The position numbers were made by a program, and so were the translations under genes. The notes under the pieces are model-generated. The model searched no databases. It was not told where the DNA came from and worked only from the letters and a program-made list of their open reading frames with translations. Source: an uncultured Muribaculaceae bacterium (GTDB lineage Bacteria > Bacteroidota > Bacteroidia > Bacteroidales > Muribaculaceae). Taken from it: 44,023 nucleotides of DNA. Shown piece by piece: positions 23,248 through 32,713 of this stretch. The stretch lies in NCBI GenBank assembly GCA_944321865.1, contig CALUMZ010000015.1, positions 1 to 44,023 on the forward strand. Direction: 5' to 3'. Every line of letters starts with the position of its first letter. Position 1 is the first letter of the stretch.

Positions 23248-25698
23248 ATGAGCACGAACGTGAAAACGGTCATGACAGCCGTAATGTTATCTATGGCATC
23301 TTTGGCATCGGCCGGTGTCATAACCGGGAAGGTTATAGACTCGGCTACCGACATGCCAATGGAATTTGTGAATATAACCGTAAGCAACAAGCATAACGGT
23401 ACGGAATTGCCGGTAGGGACCATGTCGGGAATCGACGGCTCGTTCAAAATAAAAAATGTGCCACAAGGAAGTTACCGGGTGAAATTGTCTTATGTCGGAT
23501 ATAGTGTGGCATCGGTCGATGCCGAAATCAAAGCCTCTAACCAATCTCTGAGCTTGAACGTGGTGGAGATGCGGGAAAACACACATATACTCGATGAAGT
23601 GGAAGTGGTGGGCATAAAATCGCAAATGAGTTTCGACCTTGACAAGAAAGTGTTCAATGTCGACCAAAACATTGCCGCTGCGGGAGCTTCGGCAAGCGAA
23701 ATACTGGAAACAATACCATCGGTGGAGGTGGATGACGAAGGGTCGGTATCGTTGCGTGGCAATTCGTCGGTGACGATATGGATAAACGGGAAACCATCGG
23801 GGCTTACTGCCGACAATCAAGGGCAGATACTTGAACAATTGCCGGCCGAAACGATAGAAAAAGTGGAGGTGATAACCAATCCGTCGGCGAAGTATAGTCC
23901 CGAAGGCACATCGGGAATAATCAACATAGTACTCAAGCGTAACCGCCAACCGGGTTACTTCGGTGGAGCACAAGCCGGAGGCAACACGCAAGGCGGGTAT
24001 AACGTCGGTGGAAATATCAATCTCAACGTGGGGAAATGGGATGTTTATGCCAACCTCGGGCTGCGCAGCTGGCACAGTGAGGGATATAATAATTCATACA
24101 GGACGTATACCGACGATACGTATCTCAACTCGCTTTCCGACACAGAGCGCCGCAACACGTCGGTGTTTTTCCGGGCCGGGGTAACATACCACCTGACCGA
24201 TGCCGATGCCTTGTCGCTTGGTGGTTTCGGCATGGTTGGGGGCGGGTGGAACAGGAATCGCACCACCTATGAGAGTTCGGTTCCGGAGAGTTTCCATTCG
24301 GGATTCAGTAACAGTGACAGCGACAATAACGGGCGTGGCGGCAATGTGACGCTCGACTATACCCACGAATTCAGTGACACGCATGAATTGATGGCTTCGG
24401 TGTCGTTTAATGCTTGGCGTATGCCCAATAATACCACATATCAACGGCAATATGAGTATGAAGATTCGCTCGACACCTATTGGCAATACCAAGAGAGCGA
24501 CATAAAGGTAAACAACTGGGAGTTCCAACTCGATTATACCAATCAGTTAAACGACATGTTTAAAGTGGAGGCCGGCTATAAAGGCACATTAAGCAGTGAA
24601 GACAGCCCCATGACAACGTGGACCGGATTGGTCGAAACCGACATGCCTATCGACGAAGATCTGTATAATCGTTTTATTTATGACCAGAACATACAAGCCC
24701 TGTATGCCACTTTTGGTGGCAAAATCAGCGACTTCAGCTTCTCGGCAGGATTGCGCGGAGAGTATTGGCGCAATGAGGTGAAATCGTTGGCATACGGCGA
24801 TGCGGAGAATGATGTCAAGCCATTTGTCACCAATAAGTTTGCATTATTTCCCAGCGTATTTTTGTCATATTCGTTGCCAAAAGACAATGAAGTGCAAATC
24901 AATTATACGCGCCGCATACGCAGGCCGTGGGGTGGGCAATTGAATTCATTCGTCAATATCAGCGACCCCACTAATATTTCGTATGGAAATCCCGAATTGC
25001 AGCCGCAATTTGCCAATGCATTTGAATTGAACTACATAAAAACATGGACCGACCATATAATATCGGTTTCGGGGTATTACCGTAATACCGACGACGTGAT
25101 ACAGCGCATCAGTTTTATGCGCGACGGTGTGATGAACAGCACCAACGAGAATGTGTCGCAATCGGTCGAAGCCGGAGCCGAATTTGTTGTGAAAAACAAC
25201 CTGTTCAAATGTTTGGATTTGACTACAACGGTTAATCTGTATTACAACAAGCTCGATGGTTTCAGTTTCTTCCCGGCAGGCCTTACGGTGCCTGTCATAG
25301 GTGAGGAAGAGAGCGACTTTACGTGGAATTTAAACATAATGGCATCGGTGAAATTGCCTTGGGACATGAGCTTGCAATTGCGTGGCCGCTACCATTCACG
25401 GCAAATATTGGCTCAAGGAAGCCGCGAACCGCGCTACCGCATCGATGGTGGCATACGCAAGTCATTGGGCAATTGGTCATTCTCGGTGAATGTCCGTGAT
25501 TTGCTCGATTCGCGCAAATGGAATCAGATGACGTATGGCGCCGATTTCATTCAAGAAGCCGAACGCCGTGGCGGTGGCAGGAGGGTGCAGTTTGCCGTAT
25601 CTTATAGTTTCGGTAACGCCAAGGCTCGCAAACCCGATGCCCGTCAGCGCCGTACCGATGCCGGCATGGGTGAAGGCGGATATGATGCAGATTATTGA
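23248..25698 (+). CDS. TonB-dependent receptor-like outer-membrane beta-barrel protein
   Basis: This 816-residue protein belongs to the TonB-dependent receptor-like proteins with an OMP_b-brl_3-type barrel common in Bacteroidetes. A signal peptide (residues 1-22, ending ASA) is followed by a carboxypeptidase-regulatory-like domain (VITGKVIDSATDMPMEFVNI, SGIDGSFKIKNVPQGSYRVKLSYVGY). A plug follows (FDLDKKVFNVDQNIAAAGASASEILETIPSV, LRGNSSVTIWINGKPSG, ITNPSAKYSPEGTSGIINIVLK). The barrel includes INYTRRIRRPWGGQLNSFV, GNPELQPQFANAFELNYI and LDSRKWNQMTYG. It lacks the SusC signature and has no SusD partner, so it is not a PUL importer. The C-terminal tail is basic and Gly-rich (ARQRRTDAGMGEGGYDADY). 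The ligand is unknown. Confidence 0.9.
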   Translation: MSTNVKTVMTAVMLSMASLASAGVITGKVIDSATDMPMEFVNITVSNKHNGTELPVGTMSGIDGSFKIKNVPQGSYRVKLSYVGYSVASVDAEIKASNQSLSLNVVEMRENTHILDEVEVVGIKSQMSFDLDKKVFNVDQNIAAAGASASEILETIPSVEVDDEGSVSLRGNSSVTIWINGKPSGLTADNQGQILEQLPAETIEKVEVITNPSAKYSPEGTSGIINIVLKRNRQPGYFGGAQAGGNTQGGYNVGGNINLNVGKWDVYANLGLRSWHSEGYNNSYRTYTDDTYLNSLSDTERRNTSVFFRAGVTYHLTDADALSLGGFGMVGGGWNRNRTTYESSVPESFHSGFSNSDSDNNGRGGNVTLDYTHEFSDTHELMASVSFNAWRMPNNTTYQRQYEYEDSLDTYWQYQESDIKVNNWEFQLDYTNQLNDMFKVEAGYKGTLSSEDSPMTTWTGLVETDMPIDEDLYNRFIYDQNIQALYATFGGKISDFSFSAGLRGEYWRNEVKSLAYGDAENDVKPFVTNKFALFPSVFLSYSLPKDNEVQINYTRRIRRPWGGQLNSFVNISDPTNISYGNPELQPQFANAFELNYIKTWTDHIISVSGYYRNTDDVIQRISFMRDGVMNSTNENVSQSVEAGAEFVVKNNLFKCLDLTTTVNLYYNKLDGFSFFPAGLTVPVIGEEESDFTWNLNIMASVKLPWDMSLQLRGRYHSRQILAQGSREPRYRIDGGIRKSLGNWSFSVNVRDLLDSRKWNQMTYGADFIQEAERRGGGRRVQFAVSYSFGNAKARKPDARQRRTDAGMGEGGYDADY

Positions 25699-25701
25699 AA
25701 T

Positions 25702-25772
25702 TTAACCCAAATCGGCATAAAAAGCACTCTCAAAACAAGTTTTTGCGGTATAATGACCGTTTTGGGTTTAAG
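25702..25772 (+). repeat. Long-form intergenic stem-loop repeat, copy 2
   Basis: This segment begins TTAACCCAAATCGGCATAAA and ends ATGACCGTTTTGGGTTTAAG, so the ends form an imperfect inverted repeat (AACCCAAATCGG against CCGTTTTGGGTT). The interior CACTCTCAAAACAA and TTTTTGCGGT match 22475-22532 in reverse complement. The short copies look like this element with the interior removed. It starts three bases after the receptor stop. Confidence 0.8.
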
Positions 25773-25889
25773 CTGAATGGTGGCAGATGTATATGCACCG
25801 TTCCCCTAAAAGACGGGAATATTTTTCAAAAGGTAGTAAAAAAAATCAAAATATCGGGAAATTTTAGGCTCGCTGTGATTCTTTTGCTG

Positions 25890-25897
25890 TAACTTCG
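25890..25897 (+). promoter_or_regulatory. Candidate -7 element for the alcohol dehydrogenase gene
   Basis: TAACTTCG is a near match to TAnnTTTG and lies 22 bases before the ATG at 25919. Confidence 0.35.
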
Positions 25898-25918
25898 CAA
25901 AATATAAATCCAACGGAA

Positions 25919-27052
25919 ATGAAAGCATTAAGTGTACCTGAAAATATAATATGCGAAGCCAATGCCATGGAGAATAATCCGGGTTTGTTGTCGCAACACG
26001 GACGCAAGGCTTTGATTGTTACAGGACCGCACGTGGGGCACTCGGTGATGATGGAACGCCTGAAAAATGTCCTCGACGGCGAGAATGTTGAATATTATGT
26101 ATTTGACCGCATAACCGGAGAACCTACCGACAACATGATAGCCGACGGCATTGCCGCCTATCGGAATGCCGGGTGCGACTTTCTAATCGGATTTGGCGGT
26201 GGCAGTCCGCTCGATTCGGCAAAGGCAGTGGCAGCCATTATAGGGAACGGGGGACAGATTGCCGATTATATGGGAAAGGAAATAAGCAATCCTGTACCTC
26301 CTGTGGTGGCAATACCCACTACGGCCGGGACCGGCTCTGAAGCAACACGGTTTACAATCATAACCGATACGTCAAAAGGCGTCAAGATGTTGCTGAAGGG
26401 CGATGCGTTGTTGCCACGTACTGCCATTGTGGATTACACACTTGGAATGGATGCTCCGGGCAACGTCACTGCGGCGACCGGGCTTGATGCGCTGACGCAT
26501 GCCGTTGAAGCGTATATTTCAAGGAAAGCCACCCCCGAAACCGACCGTCTTGCCGAAGATGCGGTAAGGCGTATCGTAAAGTATCTGCCTTTGGCCTACC
26601 GTGACGGTAGCAACTGCGAGGCAAGGAAAGCAATGGCACGTGCCGCACTCGATGCCGGCATTTGCATCAATAATTCGAGCGTTACCGTGGTGCATGGCAT
26701 GAGCCGTCCCATTGGTGCCATGTTTCATGTCCCTCACGGCTTGTCAAATGCGATGTTGCTGGTTACATGTATGAAAGACCTTTCAAGGGAGGCGGAATCA
26801 CGATTTGCTGCATTGTCGCGCATCGTCGGTGACGAGGACAATGACTTCGTGGCTGTAATGGCCCGGATATGCAAGTCATGCAATGTCCCTACAATGGAAG
26901 GTTATGGCATAGACAGATTGCAATACATGGCTGCTATCGGTAAAATGTCGGCCGATGCGATGGCAAGCGGCAGTCCGGCTAATGCTCCCAAGGCTTATAC
27001 TGAGGAAGATTGCCGGCGATTGTATGTTGCGGCATACGATTGTGTAATATAA
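25919..27052 (+). CDS. Iron-containing (type III) alcohol dehydrogenase
   Basis: This 377-residue cytoplasmic enzyme has the usual length and motifs of the iron-activated alcohol dehydrogenase family. The NAD(P)-binding part contains FLIGFGGGSPLDSAKAVAA and AIPTTAGTGSEATRFTIIT. The metal-binding part contains GLDALTHAVEAYIS (Asp and His near residues 188 and 192) and VVHGMSRPIGAMFHVPHGLSNAMLL (two further His). It should interconvert an aldehyde or ketone and an alcohol with NAD(P)H. The substrate cannot be told from the sequence. It starts with its own promoter candidate downstream of a long intergenic repeat, and the TamL gene begins 18 bases after its stop. Confidence 0.92.
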   Translation: MKALSVPENIICEANAMENNPGLLSQHGRKALIVTGPHVGHSVMMERLKNVLDGENVEYYVFDRITGEPTDNMIADGIAAYRNAGCDFLIGFGGGSPLDSAKAVAAIIGNGGQIADYMGKEISNPVPPVVAIPTTAGTGSEATRFTIITDTSKGVKMLLKGDALLPRTAIVDYTLGMDAPGNVTAATGLDALTHAVEAYISRKATPETDRLAEDAVRRIVKYLPLAYRDGSNCEARKAMARAALDAGICINNSSVTVVHGMSRPIGAMFHVPHGLSNAMLLVTCMKDLSREAESRFAALSRIVGDEDNDFVAVMARICKSCNVPTMEGYGIDRLQYMAAIGKMSADAMASGSPANAPKAYTEEDCRRLYVAAYDCVI

Positions 27053-27070
27053 AAAATATATTCCGTGTTC

Positions 27071-29443
27071 ATGGAGCGACGGCAAGGAAGCAGGGGTGTG
27101 AAGAAACACAACATGAATGTTGCGGCGATGGCGGTGAAGGTAGTCGCAGCAGTGATGTTGCTGCTTGTGTCGTCATGTAATATCACCAAGCATGTCCCTC
27201 AAGGCGAATATTTGCTCGATGACGTTGATATAAACATTGTAGATGACAATCGCGGCGTCAGCAAAAGCGAGCTACGCAGCTATCTGCGCCAAGAACCCAA
27301 TCATGAGGTTCTCGGCGGATTGAAGTTACAATTGTGGTTTTATAATCTTTCGGGACACGATAGCACAAAGTGGGCAAACAGGTGGATTCAGCGCGTAGGC
27401 ACGCCGCCTGTCATATACGACCAAGAGCTTACCGATGCTTCTGTCAATCAGTTGCAGACGGCATTGGTCAATCGTGGGTTTATGAATTCGGTAGTTGAGA
27501 GTGATACCTCGGTCAACGTAAAGAAGCGTCGCATTAACGTGCGGTATAATATCACGCTGAACGAACCTCATTACATCGACAGTATTATATACAATATTCC
27601 AAATGACACATTGCGGCAACTTATTTTGGCCGATTCAACCGACTTTGTGTTGAAGCAGGGTACGCTTTTCGACAGGACGCAACTCGACCTTGAACGGCAG
27701 GGCATAACCAACCGATTGCGAGAAAAAGGATATTTTGCTTTTAACAAGGAGTATATCACTTTTACGGCTGATACAGCCGAGGGACGAAAAGACGTGATTC
27801 TCACACTTAATACAATGCCGCCATATTACAACAGTGAGATGGATTATTATAAAAGCCATGAGCCGTTTTTCGTCAGGAAAGTGACATACGTCACCAATTA
27901 TGACCCGCTTGTAAAGCATGGTGTGGCAACCTACTCGGCTCCCGACACGGTGGCGTATAATGGCATTTCCATTCTCTATGACGAGCACTACATACGTCCG
28001 TCGGTGGTGGAGGAGTGTAATTTTGTCATTCCGGGGCGACTGTATAATTCGGTGGATATAGACCGCACTTACAGGGCACTTGGCAGGCTTGGCATATTGA
28101 AATTCGTGAATGTGGAAGTGGTACCCGTGGGGCGGATAGATGGCAAAATATGGGTTGACGCATATTTTTTGCTCACCAAGGGGAAATCGCAGACGGTATC
28201 GCTTTCGCTTGAGGGGACAAACTCAGAGGGAGACTTGGGCTTTGGCGTGGGTGCTTCATATTCACACCGAAACATAGCCAAAGGTTCGGAGGTGCTCGAT
28301 ACCAAGTTTCGTGCTTCATACGAGAGCCTTTCGGGAGACTTGTCGGGATTGATAAATGAAAACTATTCGGAATATTCGGGCGAAGTGGGCATAACGTTCC
28401 CTAAATTCAAATTTCCGTTTTTGAAGAAAGAGTTTAAGCAGAAGGTCCTTGCTACGACCGAGTTCCTCACCACATTCAATTATCAGGAACGCCCGGAATA
28501 TACACGTGTCATAGCCGGCGCAGGCTGGAAATACCACTGGTCGAATACGCATAACCGAACCCGGACGCGGCACACTTTTAACCTGATAGACGTGAGCTAT
28601 ATCTATCTGCCTAACAGTCAAACCGGCTTCCTCGACGATATAAACAATCCGCTGTTGCGTTATTCATACGAAGACCACTTCATAATGCGGATAGGTTATT
28701 CATATTACCATTCCAACAAGCGTCAGGCGGCACCGTTGTCGTCGAATTTTCAACGTAACGTTTATACAATACGCGCAGCCGCCGAAACTGCCGGAAACCT
28801 GCTTTACGGAATTTCAAACTTGACTAACCAGAAGCGTTACGGAGAAGCATACGAGGTGTTTGGTATACGGTACTCGCAATATGCCAAGGTGGATGCCGAT
28901 TTCTCGTACACACATTCGATGACGCCGAGGCATTCATTTGCATTCCATCTGGGCGCCGGTGCTGCAATACCCTACGGCAATGCCACGGTGTTGCCGTTTG
29001 AAAAACGATTTTATGCCGGCGGAGCCAATTCGGTGCGCGGGTGGGGTGTGCGTACACTCGGTCCCGGTTGTTTCGATGCCACCAATTCGGTAAATAGCTT
29101 TATATACCAGTGTGGCGATATTCGTCTTGACCTGAATGTCGAATATAGGGCTAAATTGTTCTGGGTGCTTGAATTGGGGCTGTTTGTCGATGCCGGTAAT
29201 ATATGGACAATCAAGGAATATGAAAGCCAGCCGGGCGGTGCATTCAAGTTGAATGAATTCTATAAACAAATAGCTGTCGCTTACGGGCTTGGGCTGAGGC
29301 TCGATTTCACATATTTCCTGCTGCGTTTCGACCTTGGTATAAAAGCGCACAATCCGGCGCGCAACCAAGAGCGTTGGCCGTTGATACACCCCGACTGGTC
29401 GCGTGATGCCACGTTTCACTTCTCGGTGGGGTATCCGTTTTGA
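27071..29443 (+). CDS. tamL: BamA/TamA-family outer-membrane protein, lipoprotein type (TamL)
   Basis: This protein of about 790 residues is a BamA/TamA-type (Omp85) protein with a lipobox, the form called TamL in Bacteroidetes. The hydrophobic VAAVMLLLVSSC places the lipidated Cys ahead of NITKHVPQGEYLLDDV. POTRA-like domains fill the N-terminal third to half (for example YIDSIIYNIPNDTLRQLI, LERQGITNRLREKGYFAF, RTYRALGRLGILKFVNVEV). The C-terminal barrel has FYAGGANSVRGWGVRTLGPG, the Omp85 loop-6 VRGW motif, and ends HFSVGYPF with the terminal Phe expected of a barrel. The start is uncertain: ATG 27071 or ATG 27113 (a shorter signal peptide), with GTG 27065 possible. TamA-type proteins work with TamB in outer-membrane protein or lipid traffic; no tamB is visible here. 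Confidence 0.88.
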   Translation: MERRQGSRGVKKHNMNVAAMAVKVVAAVMLLLVSSCNITKHVPQGEYLLDDVDINIVDDNRGVSKSELRSYLRQEPNHEVLGGLKLQLWFYNLSGHDSTKWANRWIQRVGTPPVIYDQELTDASVNQLQTALVNRGFMNSVVESDTSVNVKKRRINVRYNITLNEPHYIDSIIYNIPNDTLRQLILADSTDFVLKQGTLFDRTQLDLERQGITNRLREKGYFAFNKEYITFTADTAEGRKDVILTLNTMPPYYNSEMDYYKSHEPFFVRKVTYVTNYDPLVKHGVATYSAPDTVAYNGISILYDEHYIRPSVVEECNFVIPGRLYNSVDIDRTYRALGRLGILKFVNVEVVPVGRIDGKIWVDAYFLLTKGKSQTVSLSLEGTNSEGDLGFGVGASYSHRNIAKGSEVLDTKFRASYESLSGDLSGLINENYSEYSGEVGITFPKFKFPFLKKEFKQKVLATTEFLTTFNYQERPEYTRVIAGAGWKYHWSNTHNRTRTRHTFNLIDVSYIYLPNSQTGFLDDINNPLLRYSYEDHFIMRIGYSYYHSNKRQAAPLSSNFQRNVYTIRAAAETAGNLLYGISNLTNQKRYGEAYEVFGIRYSQYAKVDADFSYTHSMTPRHSFAFHLGAGAAIPYGNATVLPFEKRFYAGGANSVRGWGVRTLGPGCFDATNSVNSFIYQCGDIRLDLNVEYRAKLFWVLELGLFVDAGNIWTIKEYESQPGGAFKLNEFYKQIAVAYGLGLRLDFTYFLLRFDLGIKAHNPARNQERWPLIHPDWSRDATFHFSVGYPF

Positions 29444-29476
29444 TTTTATTAACCCATACATATATGCTATCACATA

Positions 29477-30139
29477 ATGAAACGATTAGTAATTTTCGAT
29501 CTTGACGGGACGTTGCTCAATACCATTGAGGACCTTGGAAGGGCTGCCAATTATGCCCTTGAAGTAAACGGCTATCCCACGCATAGCGTCGCATCTTATC
29601 CATTTTTCGTGGGCAACGGTGTGCGTAAGCTCATAGAACGGGTGTTGCCCGAGGATATAAACAAGGATATGGTAATAGACAAGATGTTGTCGGATTTTAA
29701 GACTTATTACAATGAGCATAACACCGACTATACCGTGCCTTATCCCGGCATACCCGACACATTGGCGTGGTTGCAGGAAGAGGGTGTGAAGATTGCTGTC
29801 GCATCCAACAAGTATGATCTTGCGACCCAAAAGTTGATACGCCATTACTTCCCTGATATAAATTTTGCCGCCGTCGAAGGGCAAAAAGAGGGCATACCTG
29901 TCAAGCCCGACCCGTCGATAGTGTTTTCGATATTGGCCCAAGTAAAGGAGCGTAAAGCCGACTCTTTGTATGTGGGCGATTCGGGGGTCGACATGGAGAC
30001 TGCGCGTCGTGCCTGCATCGACTCGGTGGGGGTTACATGGGGGTTCCGACCCGAAAAGGAATTGGTTGAGTACCATGCCGGGCACATAGTGAGCAAGCCT
30101 GCCGAGATAGAAAAGATTGTGGAACAGTATGTGTTATGA
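29477..30139 (+). CDS. HAD-IA phosphatase, phosphoglycolate phosphatase-like
   Basis: This 220-residue protein has all HAD-IA motifs. Motif I is IFDLDGTLLNT at residues 5-15 with nucleophile Asp, motif II is the Ser in VAVASNKYD, the Lys is in GIPVKPDPS, and motif IV is YVGDSGVDMETARRA. The helical cap lies between motifs I and II (DLGRAANYALEVNG, FVGNGVRKLIERVL). The set is that of Gph-type enzymes that hydrolyse 2-phosphoglycolate, though related enzymes take other small phosphates. It starts 33 bases after tamL and is followed 20 bases later by the rRNA methyltransferase gene, so the three may be co-transcribed. Confidence 0.9.
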   Translation: MKRLVIFDLDGTLLNTIEDLGRAANYALEVNGYPTHSVASYPFFVGNGVRKLIERVLPEDINKDMVIDKMLSDFKTYYNEHNTDYTVPYPGIPDTLAWLQEEGVKIAVASNKYDLATQKLIRHYFPDINFAAVEGQKEGIPVKPDPSIVFSILAQVKERKADSLYVGDSGVDMETARRACIDSVGVTWGFRPEKELVEYHAGHIVSKPAEIEKIVEQYVL

Positions 30140-30159
30140 TTCATAGAATGGCGTGAACG

Positions 30160-31563
30160 ATGAATTTGCATGGGCAGTTTATAGAACAGATTGAAACGCT
30201 TTTCCCGGGCGATGCAAAATCTTTGGTGGATGCCATTGTGGGCGGCGATGCAGTGACGAGCATACGTGTCAATAATGCCAAAACGTCGATGCGTCCCGGG
30301 ATTGAAGACCGTGTGCCATGGTGTGAAGAAGGTTATTACTTGCCCGGGCATGAGTCGTTTACGTTCGACCCCTTGTTCCATGCCGGACTGTATTATGTAC
30401 AAGATGCGTCGTCGATGATAATAAGCTATATTGTCAGGTCGCTTGTAAACAAGCCGGTAAAGTATCTTGACTTGTGTGCCGCTCCGGGGGGGAAGACTAC
30501 TGCGGCTCTTTCGGCACTTCCGCCGGGTTCGCTCATGGTGTGTAACGAAGTGGTGCCGCAACGGGCTGCCATATTGAAAGAAAATGTAATGAAGTGGGGG
30601 TATGCTAATTGCATCGTGGCAAGCGACGATAGCAGCCGTTGGGGAAACTTGACTCATTATTTCGATGTGGTGGCGGCCGATGTTCCATGCAGCGGCGAAG
30701 GAATGTTCAGGAAGGATGATACGGCAGTAGAACAATGGACTCCGGCTCTCGTAGCCCAGTGTGCCGAGCGTCAACGGCTCATCATCGACAATGTGTGGGA
30801 TGCAATTGCGCCGGGCGGGTTGTTAATTTACAGTACGTGTACTTACAACCGGTGCGAGAACGAAGATATTGTGAAATATATAATTGCAGAGCATGGTGCC
30901 GAACCTGTCAGGCTTGACATGCCGCGTGAATGGAATATAACGGCCGGTGTCGGCGGTGAGGACTATTGTTATCGTTTCCTGCCTCATAAAACACGTGGAG
31001 AGGGGCTTTTTGTGTGCGTGTTGCGCAAGCCCGGTGAAGAAAGTTGCGGACGAGCCATGCCACAAGACAAGCGTCGCAGCCAAGGGCGCACGGTTGCCGC
31101 AAAGATTCCCGATAGTGTGAAGAACTGGCTGTGCGGCAGTGGCGACTACACGTTTTCGATGCAGGACGGAAGTGTTGTGACGGCGATGCCCGAGGCATTT
31201 GTGCGTGATTCAGTTATGATTCAATCTAAAGTAAAAACATTGTCGTGTGGCGTGGAAGTGGGTGCTGTAAAAGGGAAAGATATTGTTCCGGCTCAGTCGC
31301 TTGCGTTGGCGACAGCCTTGAACAGAGGGGCTTTTGCTACTGTCGAGGTGGGTTATGCCGAGGCTATATCATACTTGCGCGGCGATGTTGTCATGATAGG
31401 TGATGCTCCACGTGGCATAGTGCTGTTGTTATATCAGGGAGTACCGATTGGCTTCGTCAAGCAACTTGGCAACCGTGCCAACAACTTGTATCCGCGAGAG
31501 TGGCGCATTCGCAGCACATACGTGCCTGTAACTCCTCCGCAAGTGATTGTGGAAAGCGTGTGA
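30160..31563 (+). CDS. rsmF: 16S rRNA m5C methyltransferase, RsmF-like (NOL1/NOP2/Sun family)
   Basis: This 467-residue protein has the RsmF layout. An N-terminal RNA-binding part is followed by a Rossmann methyltransferase domain, then a C-terminal PUA-like region (AISYLRGDVVMIGDAPRGIVLLLYQGVPIGFVKQLGNRANNLYPREWRI). The SAM site is LDLCAAPGGKTTAALS. The two catalytic Cys motifs are ADVPCSGEGMFRK (near residue 178) and YSTCTYNRCENE (near 226). It should methylate C5 of a cytosine in 16S rRNA with SAM; in E. coli RsmF this is C1407. The target in this organism is inferred. It overlaps nothing, and a GNAT gene follows after four bases. Confidence 0.92.
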   Translation: MNLHGQFIEQIETLFPGDAKSLVDAIVGGDAVTSIRVNNAKTSMRPGIEDRVPWCEEGYYLPGHESFTFDPLFHAGLYYVQDASSMIISYIVRSLVNKPVKYLDLCAAPGGKTTAALSALPPGSLMVCNEVVPQRAAILKENVMKWGYANCIVASDDSSRWGNLTHYFDVVAADVPCSGEGMFRKDDTAVEQWTPALVAQCAERQRLIIDNVWDAIAPGGLLIYSTCTYNRCENEDIVKYIIAEHGAEPVRLDMPREWNITAGVGGEDYCYRFLPHKTRGEGLFVCVLRKPGEESCGRAMPQDKRRSQGRTVAAKIPDSVKNWLCGSGDYTFSMQDGSVVTAMPEAFVRDSVMIQSKVKTLSCGVEVGAVKGKDIVPAQSLALATALNRGAFATVEVGYAEAISYLRGDVVMIGDAPRGIVLLLYQGVPIGFVKQLGNRANNLYPREWRIRSTYVPVTPPQVIVESV

Positions 31564-31567
31564 TGCT

Positions 31568-32095
31568 ATGGATGTTTTAGAAACATGTCGGCTTGTATTG
31601 TCGGAAATGTCGGCCGGCGATTATCCGGCTTTGTGCGAGATTTTGCAAGACCCACTCGTGATGTATGCCTACGAAGGGGCATTCTCCGATGTCGAAGTCG
31701 CAGCATGGCTTGAAAAGCAGCTGTGTCGCTATGATGAACATGGCTTCGGACTGTGGGCGGTGAGGTTGAAAGAGACCGGAGAAATGGTTGGGCAGTGCGG
31801 TCTGACAATGCAAGACTGGAATGGGCGACAGGTGCTTGAAGTCGGGTATCTGCTGAAACGCAGCCATTGGCACCGGGGATATGCCACTGAGGCGGCAACC
31901 GGGTGCATCGCTTATGCTTTCGATGTGCTTGGTGTAGCCGAAGTGTGTTCCATAATTCGTGACACCAATCTACCGTCACAGCACGTAGCAGCCAGAGTCG
32001 GTATGAAAAAAGTTGATGGCATCATGATAAAACATTACCGCGGAATTGACATGCCGCACTATCTATATGTCAGACATGGCACCGCAGTGAAATAA
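31568..32095 (+). CDS. GNAT acetyltransferase, RimJ/RimL type
   Basis: This 175-residue protein begins MDVLETCRLVLSEMSAGDYP, the usual RimJ/RimL-like opening. It continues with DPLVMYAYEGAFSDVEVAAW, FGLWAVRLKETGEMVGQCGL, a strand VLEVGYLLKRSHWHRGYATEA holding the acetyl-CoA-binding loop RGYATEA, and VCSIIRDTNLPSQHVAARVGM. Such enzymes acetylate the N terminus of a protein or a small amine with acetyl-CoA; the acceptor is unknown. I chose ATG 31568, four bases after the rsmF-like stop, over an upstream TTG inside that gene. Co-transcription with the methyltransferase gene is likely. Confidence 0.88.
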   Translation: MDVLETCRLVLSEMSAGDYPALCEILQDPLVMYAYEGAFSDVEVAAWLEKQLCRYDEHGFGLWAVRLKETGEMVGQCGLTMQDWNGRQVLEVGYLLKRSHWHRGYATEAATGCIAYAFDVLGVAEVCSIIRDTNLPSQHVAARVGMKKVDGIMIKHYRGIDMPHYLYVRHGTAVK

Positions 32096-32227
32096 GGTGC
32101 AATATTCTGAAAATTTCGTAAATATTCTATTGATAAGAATATGGTACTACATGTATGTTCCTACCTGCGTGATGCATGGGGCAGAAGCGCTGAACAAATT
32201 TTTCATATATTCGCAAAAAAACAGGAA

Positions 32228-32701
32228 ATGATGAATATCGCAGTGATTGATAAAGATAAAAGAGGGCAGATGCTTATTGGCGAACTGCTGAAAATATGGG
32301 AGGCGTCAGTTCGAGCCAGCCATCATTTCCTGACTGACACAGACATTGTCAGGTTGATTCCGCAAGCCGAAGGGGCCTTGCGGAATATCGAAACATTATG
32401 GGTGGTGGAAGATAACCGGTGCCCAATCGGTTTTATGGGCGTACAGGAACGCAAAATCGAGATGCTTTTCCTTCGTCCCGACTATTTTCGCAAGGGACTT
32501 GGCAAGAAGCTTGTGGAACGTGCATTCCGTGACATGAATGTGGAATATGTGGATGTAAATGAACAGAATCCCTATGCTTTAAGGTTTTACGAGTGCATGG
32601 GTTTTAAAGTTTTCAAGCGCAATGAATGCGACGGTGAAGGCAATCCGTTCCCCATATTGGAGATGAAAAGATCGATTCAATCCACATCTTCGTATGGTTA
32701 A
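32228..32701 (+). CDS. GNAT acetyltransferase
   Basis: This 157-residue protein has a GNAT fold. Visible elements are LIGELLKIWEASVRASHHFLT, WVVEDNRCPIGFMGVQERKIEMLFLRPDYFRKGLGKKLVERAF, whose RKGLGKKL is the acetyl-CoA loop, and YVDVNEQNPYALRFYECMGFKVFKRNE. The closest look is to the YjgM/ElaA-like group, substrate unknown. The ATG at 32228 is preferred; the longer open frame from 32141 adds sequence unlike any GNAT. A TATATTCG at 32206-32213 could be its -7 element. It is the last gene before the repeat-bracketed islet, its stop 12 bases from the first AraC remnant. Confidence 0.87.
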   Translation: MMNIAVIDKDKRGQMLIGELLKIWEASVRASHHFLTDTDIVRLIPQAEGALRNIETLWVVEDNRCPIGFMGVQERKIEMLFLRPDYFRKGLGKKLVERAFRDMNVEYVDVNEQNPYALRFYECMGFKVFKRNECDGEGNPFPILEMKRSIQSTSSYG

Positions 32702-32713
32702 TACCGGGGAAGA

